Positions 42,194 to 44,540 of a DNA stretch of 44,540 bases are shown one piece after another. Location: positions 1 through 44,540 of the forward strand of contig JARHZW010000031.1 in NCBI GenBank assembly GCA_029264685.1. Reading direction: 5' to 3'. Below the pieces are notes generated by a model. It was not told the origin of the DNA and made no database searches. It saw only the letters and a list, made by a program, of their open reading frames with translations. Position 1 is the stretch's first letter; each line of letters starts with the position of its first letter. The translations under genes and the position numbers were made by a program. Source of the DNA: Candidatus Limivicinus sp. GTDB lineage: Bacteria > Bacillota > Clostridia > Oscillospirales > Oscillospiraceae.

Positions 42194-43084
42194 TCAGAAT
42201 ATAAATTCTATAGGTCTTGGATAATTGCACAGCTCTATATTTGTGTGTTTTCCCCCGTCCTCGCCGTCTCTGGTCCAGGCCACAGGTTTTTCAAAGCTGA
42301 ATTTTGCCTTTCTGGTGTGGAGGATAATCAATTTGTCCGAATCAAAACGGTGGGAAATAACGCTTGCCAGAATTTCTCCGATTCCCTCAACGCTTCCCGG
42401 ATCTTTAACCAGGACCAGCTCGGAAATCCCGTCCCCCAGAGCCACCATTTCTTCTCTGAGCTTTACTATTCCCGCAACAGACGTCGAATTAGAGAGACTT
42501 CCGTATATTAGATTTCCCTCTATTACCCCGTCGTCATACTCCACTCTGGTTTTATAGCTCTCAATTTTCGGAAGCTGCATTGCTCCCTGCAAAATATATG
42601 CCAGATGGCCAAGAATTTTTTTCTGATTTTGAGGTGTGGCATAGCTTACATCGGTAAAAGCCCCGAAAGCAGCTATATAGGCAAAATACCTGTCGTCTCC
42701 GAACCCGCCCACATCATAGGGATGGGGCTGCCCTTTGACAATTCTGTTTGCCGCACCTACCGTGTCGTTTTTCGGCAGAGCAAGAGTGGTTGCAACATCG
42801 TTTGCAGTTCCCATGGGAATATAGCCAAGCTTCGGAGGATTTTTCAGCTTCATAATACCGCCTATCACTTCGCTTAATGTACCGTCTCCTCCGACGCAGG
42901 CCACTACATCATATTTTTCTCCGTATTCACCGGCAAACTCGGTGGCCTCTCCCGGTCCGGATGTGAAAAACAGGGTAGTCCTGTATCCGCCTCTGTCAAG
43001 AACATTAAGGGCTTCGCCTAAATTCTGCTTATATCCGCCTCTGCCTGCCGCCGGATTTATTATGAGCATTAAATTTTTTTTCAT
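42194..43084 (-). CDS. Diacylglycerol kinase-family lipid kinase
   Basis: A 296-residue soluble lipid kinase of the DAGKc (DgkB/YegS) type. The N-terminus MKKNLMLIINPAAGRGG is the family start; GGDGTLSEV (about 66-74) is the nucleotide loop, and PMGTANDVA (about 91-99) follows. It would phosphorylate diacylglycerol or a related lipid, returning it to phosphatidate. GGGTGAG precedes the ATG. It lies between its own promoter and the asnS promoter. Confidence 0.92.
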   Translation of the reverse strand: MKKNLMLIINPAAGRGGYKQNLGEALNVLDRGGYRTTLFFTSGPGEATEFAGEYGEKYDVVACVGGDGTLSEVIGGIMKLKNPPKLGYIPMGTANDVATTLALPKNDTVGAANRIVKGQPHPYDVGGFGDDRYFAYIAAFGAFTDVSYATPQNQKKILGHLAYILQGAMQLPKIESYKTRVEYDDGVIEGNLIYGSLSNSTSVAGIVKLREEMVALGDGISELVLVKDPGSVEGIGEILASVISHRFDSDKLIILHTRKAKFSFEKPVAWTRDGEDGGKHTNIELCNYPRPIEFIF

Positions 43085-43116
43085 TTTCTCACCCTTATCT
43101 GTAGTGTAATCAACAC

Positions 43117-43145
43117 ATTATAACTTATTTTTTTCCACACTGCAA
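43117..43145 (-). promoter_or_regulatory. Promoter of the lipid kinase gene
   Basis: On the minus strand TTGCAG (43140-43145), 17-base spacer, perfect TATAAT (43117-43122). Confidence 0.65.
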
Positions 43146-43173
43146 TGCCGGTATTTTTCCCATAAAAATGCCA

Positions 43174-43199
43174 AAGGGACGCAGAAAACTGCGTCCCTT
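43174..43199 (-). terminator. rpsT terminator
   Basis: Perfect 11-bp stem AAGGGACGCAG/CTGCGTCCCTT (43174-43184, 43189-43199), four-base loop. On the minus strand the trailing T-run is interrupted (TTTGGCATTTTT). Confidence 0.82.
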
Positions 43200-43212
43200 A
43201 ACGTTGCTTAAA

Positions 43213-43476
43213 TTATGCCATTTCGTTGAGCTTCTTGGTCATAGTAGACACTTTATGAGCTGCATTGTTCTTGTGAAGCAGATTCTTACCGGCCGCACGG
43301 TCAACAGACTTAACAGCAACTTTATAGGCATTGACGGCTGTCTCGCGGTTGCCTTCGGCAACAGCGGCGTCAAACTTTTTCATGTTGGTCTTGAGCTCGG
43401 TCTTTTCAGCCTTGTTCTTAGCTCTGAGCTGCTTGGACTTAACGTCTCTCTTTGCAGAAGATTTGATGTTTGCCAT
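43213..43476 (-). CDS. rpsT: Ribosomal protein bS20
   Basis: An 87-residue, lysine- and alanine-rich helical protein, the family length. Starts MANIKSSAKRDVKSKQLRAK and ends in the AAHKVSTMTKKLNEM helix. It binds 16S rRNA in the 30S body. AGGAGGAGGTGG precedes the ATG. Single-gene unit with its own promoter and terminator, divergent from gpr, the placement seen in many spore formers. Confidence 0.96.
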   Translation of the reverse strand: MANIKSSAKRDVKSKQLRAKNKAEKTELKTNMKKFDAAVAEGNRETAVNAYKVAVKSVDRAAGKNLLHKNNAAHKVSTMTKKLNEMA

Positions 43477-43531
43477 ATTTCAATCGCCACCTCCTCCTAT
43501 AAATTTGAGTTTATACAACTCGCATTTAGGG

Positions 43532-43560
43532 ATTATAACAAAGTTTCTCTTGAAAATCAA
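43532..43560 (-). promoter_or_regulatory. Sigma-A promoter of rpsT
   Basis: On the minus strand TTGATT (43555-43560), 17-base spacer, perfect TATAAT (43532-43537). Confidence 0.82.
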
Positions 43561-43659
43561 GCACTTTTTCAAAAAAAGTTATATTATTTTTATCCTTGTT
43601 GTCAATAATAATCAAGATGAACAAAAGACACAATATGCAGGCAGGAGGCAAGCGGAAAA

Positions 43660-44520
43660 ATGGCAATATATGGAAGAACGGATCTGGCTGTGGAAGCAAA
43701 AAATCTTCATTTGCAAGGCAGACGGAATATCACCCAATTGGAAGGCGTCGCCGCAAAGGATGAGATTATTGACGGCATTGAAGTTTCAACTGTGGAAATT
43801 TTGAATTCCAAAGGTGCTGAAATTCTTGGGAAACCTGTAGGAAAATATTATACAATGCAGATTGATGACCGATTTGAACGGGGAACAGATATTTTTTCAT
43901 CTGCTGCACAAACATTAGGTCAGCTGATACGCAACTGTATTCCATTAAATAATTCATCAGTATATTTGATTGCTGCACTGGGCAATCCTGATATTACACC
44001 TGATGCATTGGGCTCCATTGCTGCATCCAATATTATTGTAACTCAGCATCTAAAGAAGAAAATGCCCGCTGAATTTAAGGCTTTTTCCACCACTATGCTG
44101 TGCCGCACCGGTGTTTTAGGTACAACCGGTATTGAAAGCGCTGCTCAGATTAAATCGCTCTGTGAAAGATTTAAACCGGACTGTGTAATTGCAGTTGATG
44201 CACTTGCAGGAGTGGAGCTTAACAGACTTTGCCATTCTTTTCAAATCAGCGCAAGCGGAATTTCTCCCGGTTCAGGCGTTGGTAATAACAGGCAGGAGCT
44301 TTCGGCAGAAACTTTGGGAGTGCCTGTAATTGCAGTAGGAGTTCCAACAGTTATCGATGCATCACTTTATTCAGATGCTCCCCAGCTTAAAGGTATGTTT
44401 GTTACCCCAAGAGATATTGACTCTGCCGTCCGTTCAGCCGGTAAACTTATAGGCTATGGAATTAATCTGGCTTTACACCCAGCACTTAATATTAATGATA
44501 TTGATATGCTTGTTGGGTAA
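43660..44520 (+). CDS. gpr: Germination protease GPR
   Basis: A 286-residue aspartic-type spore protease that degrades small acid-soluble proteins when spores germinate. The N-terminus MAIYGRTDLAVEAKN, the mid segments AALGNPDITPDALG (about 106-119) and VIAVDALAG (about 179-187), GISPGSGVGNNR, and the ending GINLALHPALNINDIDM are family landmarks. It is shorter than B. subtilis GPR (368), as in several clostridial forms; activation by N-terminal propeptide removal may differ. AGGAGG lies eleven bases before the ATG. Base composition is more AT-rich than most of the window. No sigma-A promoter is clear, fitting forespore expression. Confidence 0.95.
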   Translation: MAIYGRTDLAVEAKNLHLQGRRNITQLEGVAAKDEIIDGIEVSTVEILNSKGAEILGKPVGKYYTMQIDDRFERGTDIFSSAAQTLGQLIRNCIPLNNSSVYLIAALGNPDITPDALGSIAASNIIVTQHLKKKMPAEFKAFSTTMLCRTGVLGTTGIESAAQIKSLCERFKPDCVIAVDALAGVELNRLCHSFQISASGISPGSGVGNNRQELSAETLGVPVIAVGVPTVIDASLYSDAPQLKGMFVTPRDIDSAVRSAGKLIGYGINLALHPALNINDIDMLVG

Positions 44521-44522
44521 AC

Positions 44523-44538
44523 TGTTTCACGTGGAACA
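44523..44538. other. parS centromere site
   Basis: TGTTTCACGTGGAACA; its reverse complement TGTTCCACGTGAAACA matches the conserved ParB/Spo0J site TGTTNCACGTGAAACA at every defined position. It begins two bases after the gpr stop. Such sites load ParB (Spo0J) and condensin and cluster around the replication origin. Confidence 0.9.
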
Positions 44539-44540
44539 TT

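Overview
The window reads as a chromosomal segment of a spore-forming Clostridia-type Firmicute, most like the gut Ruminococcaceae/Oscillospiraceae. The case rests on spoIVB, gpr and a gamma-D-glutamyl-diamino-acid endopeptidase (sporulation and germination), on HprK, PyrR, WhiA and Zn-ribbon L28/L33, on strong AGGAGG ribosome binding sites and sigma-A promoters, and on a guanine riboswitch. I see no insertion sequence, prophage, CRISPR array, tRNA or rRNA. The species assignment is inference.

Layout. 1-2.3 kb (minus): DUF2461 protein, a PlsY-like acyltransferase and a truncated diacylglycerol glycosyltransferase. 2.4-7.3 kb (plus): a four-gene potassium operon, trkA-trkH-ktrB-ktrA. 7.4-11.4 kb (minus): spoIVB, then folC-ruvX-mscS. 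11.5-13.9 kb (plus): rpmG-secE-nusG-rplK-rplA. 14.0-16.0 kb (plus): a Pro/Thr-linker membrane protein, nth and sod. 16.2-23.4 kb (minus): hprK-murB-rapZ-whiA-dnaE. 23.7-30.0 kb (plus): rpmB, xpt, and a riboswitch-controlled purine-nucleoside-type ABC importer. 30.2-33.4 kb (minus): LytTR/DUF3021 pair and the PyrR-attenuated pyrR-uraA operon. 33.6-38.9 kb: HAD phosphatase, MsmK/UgpC-type ATPase (minus), M14 endopeptidase, and an MFS pump behind a leader-peptide attenuator. 39.0-43.5 kb (minus): a phosphodiester-glycosidase-domain membrane protein, asnS, a DAG-kinase-family lipid kinase and rpsT. 43.7-44.5 kb (plus): gpr, followed by a parS site at the very end.

How it fits together. Nucleotide salvage is concentrated here: xpt, the guanine-riboswitch importer, uraA and pyrR, each with an RNA-level control visible in the sequence. 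Ion and osmotic balance is served by Trk, Ktr and MscS. Most of the window is housekeeping. The less ordinary signals are the attenuator in front of the MFS pump (16-codon leader ORF, intrinsic terminator, and a 12-nt perfect antiterminator match inside the leader ORF), the parS site, a lysine-rich insertion in the sugar ABC ATPase, two complete potassium uptake systems in one operon, a divergent PlsY, and several unassigned palindromic or structured intergenic elements.
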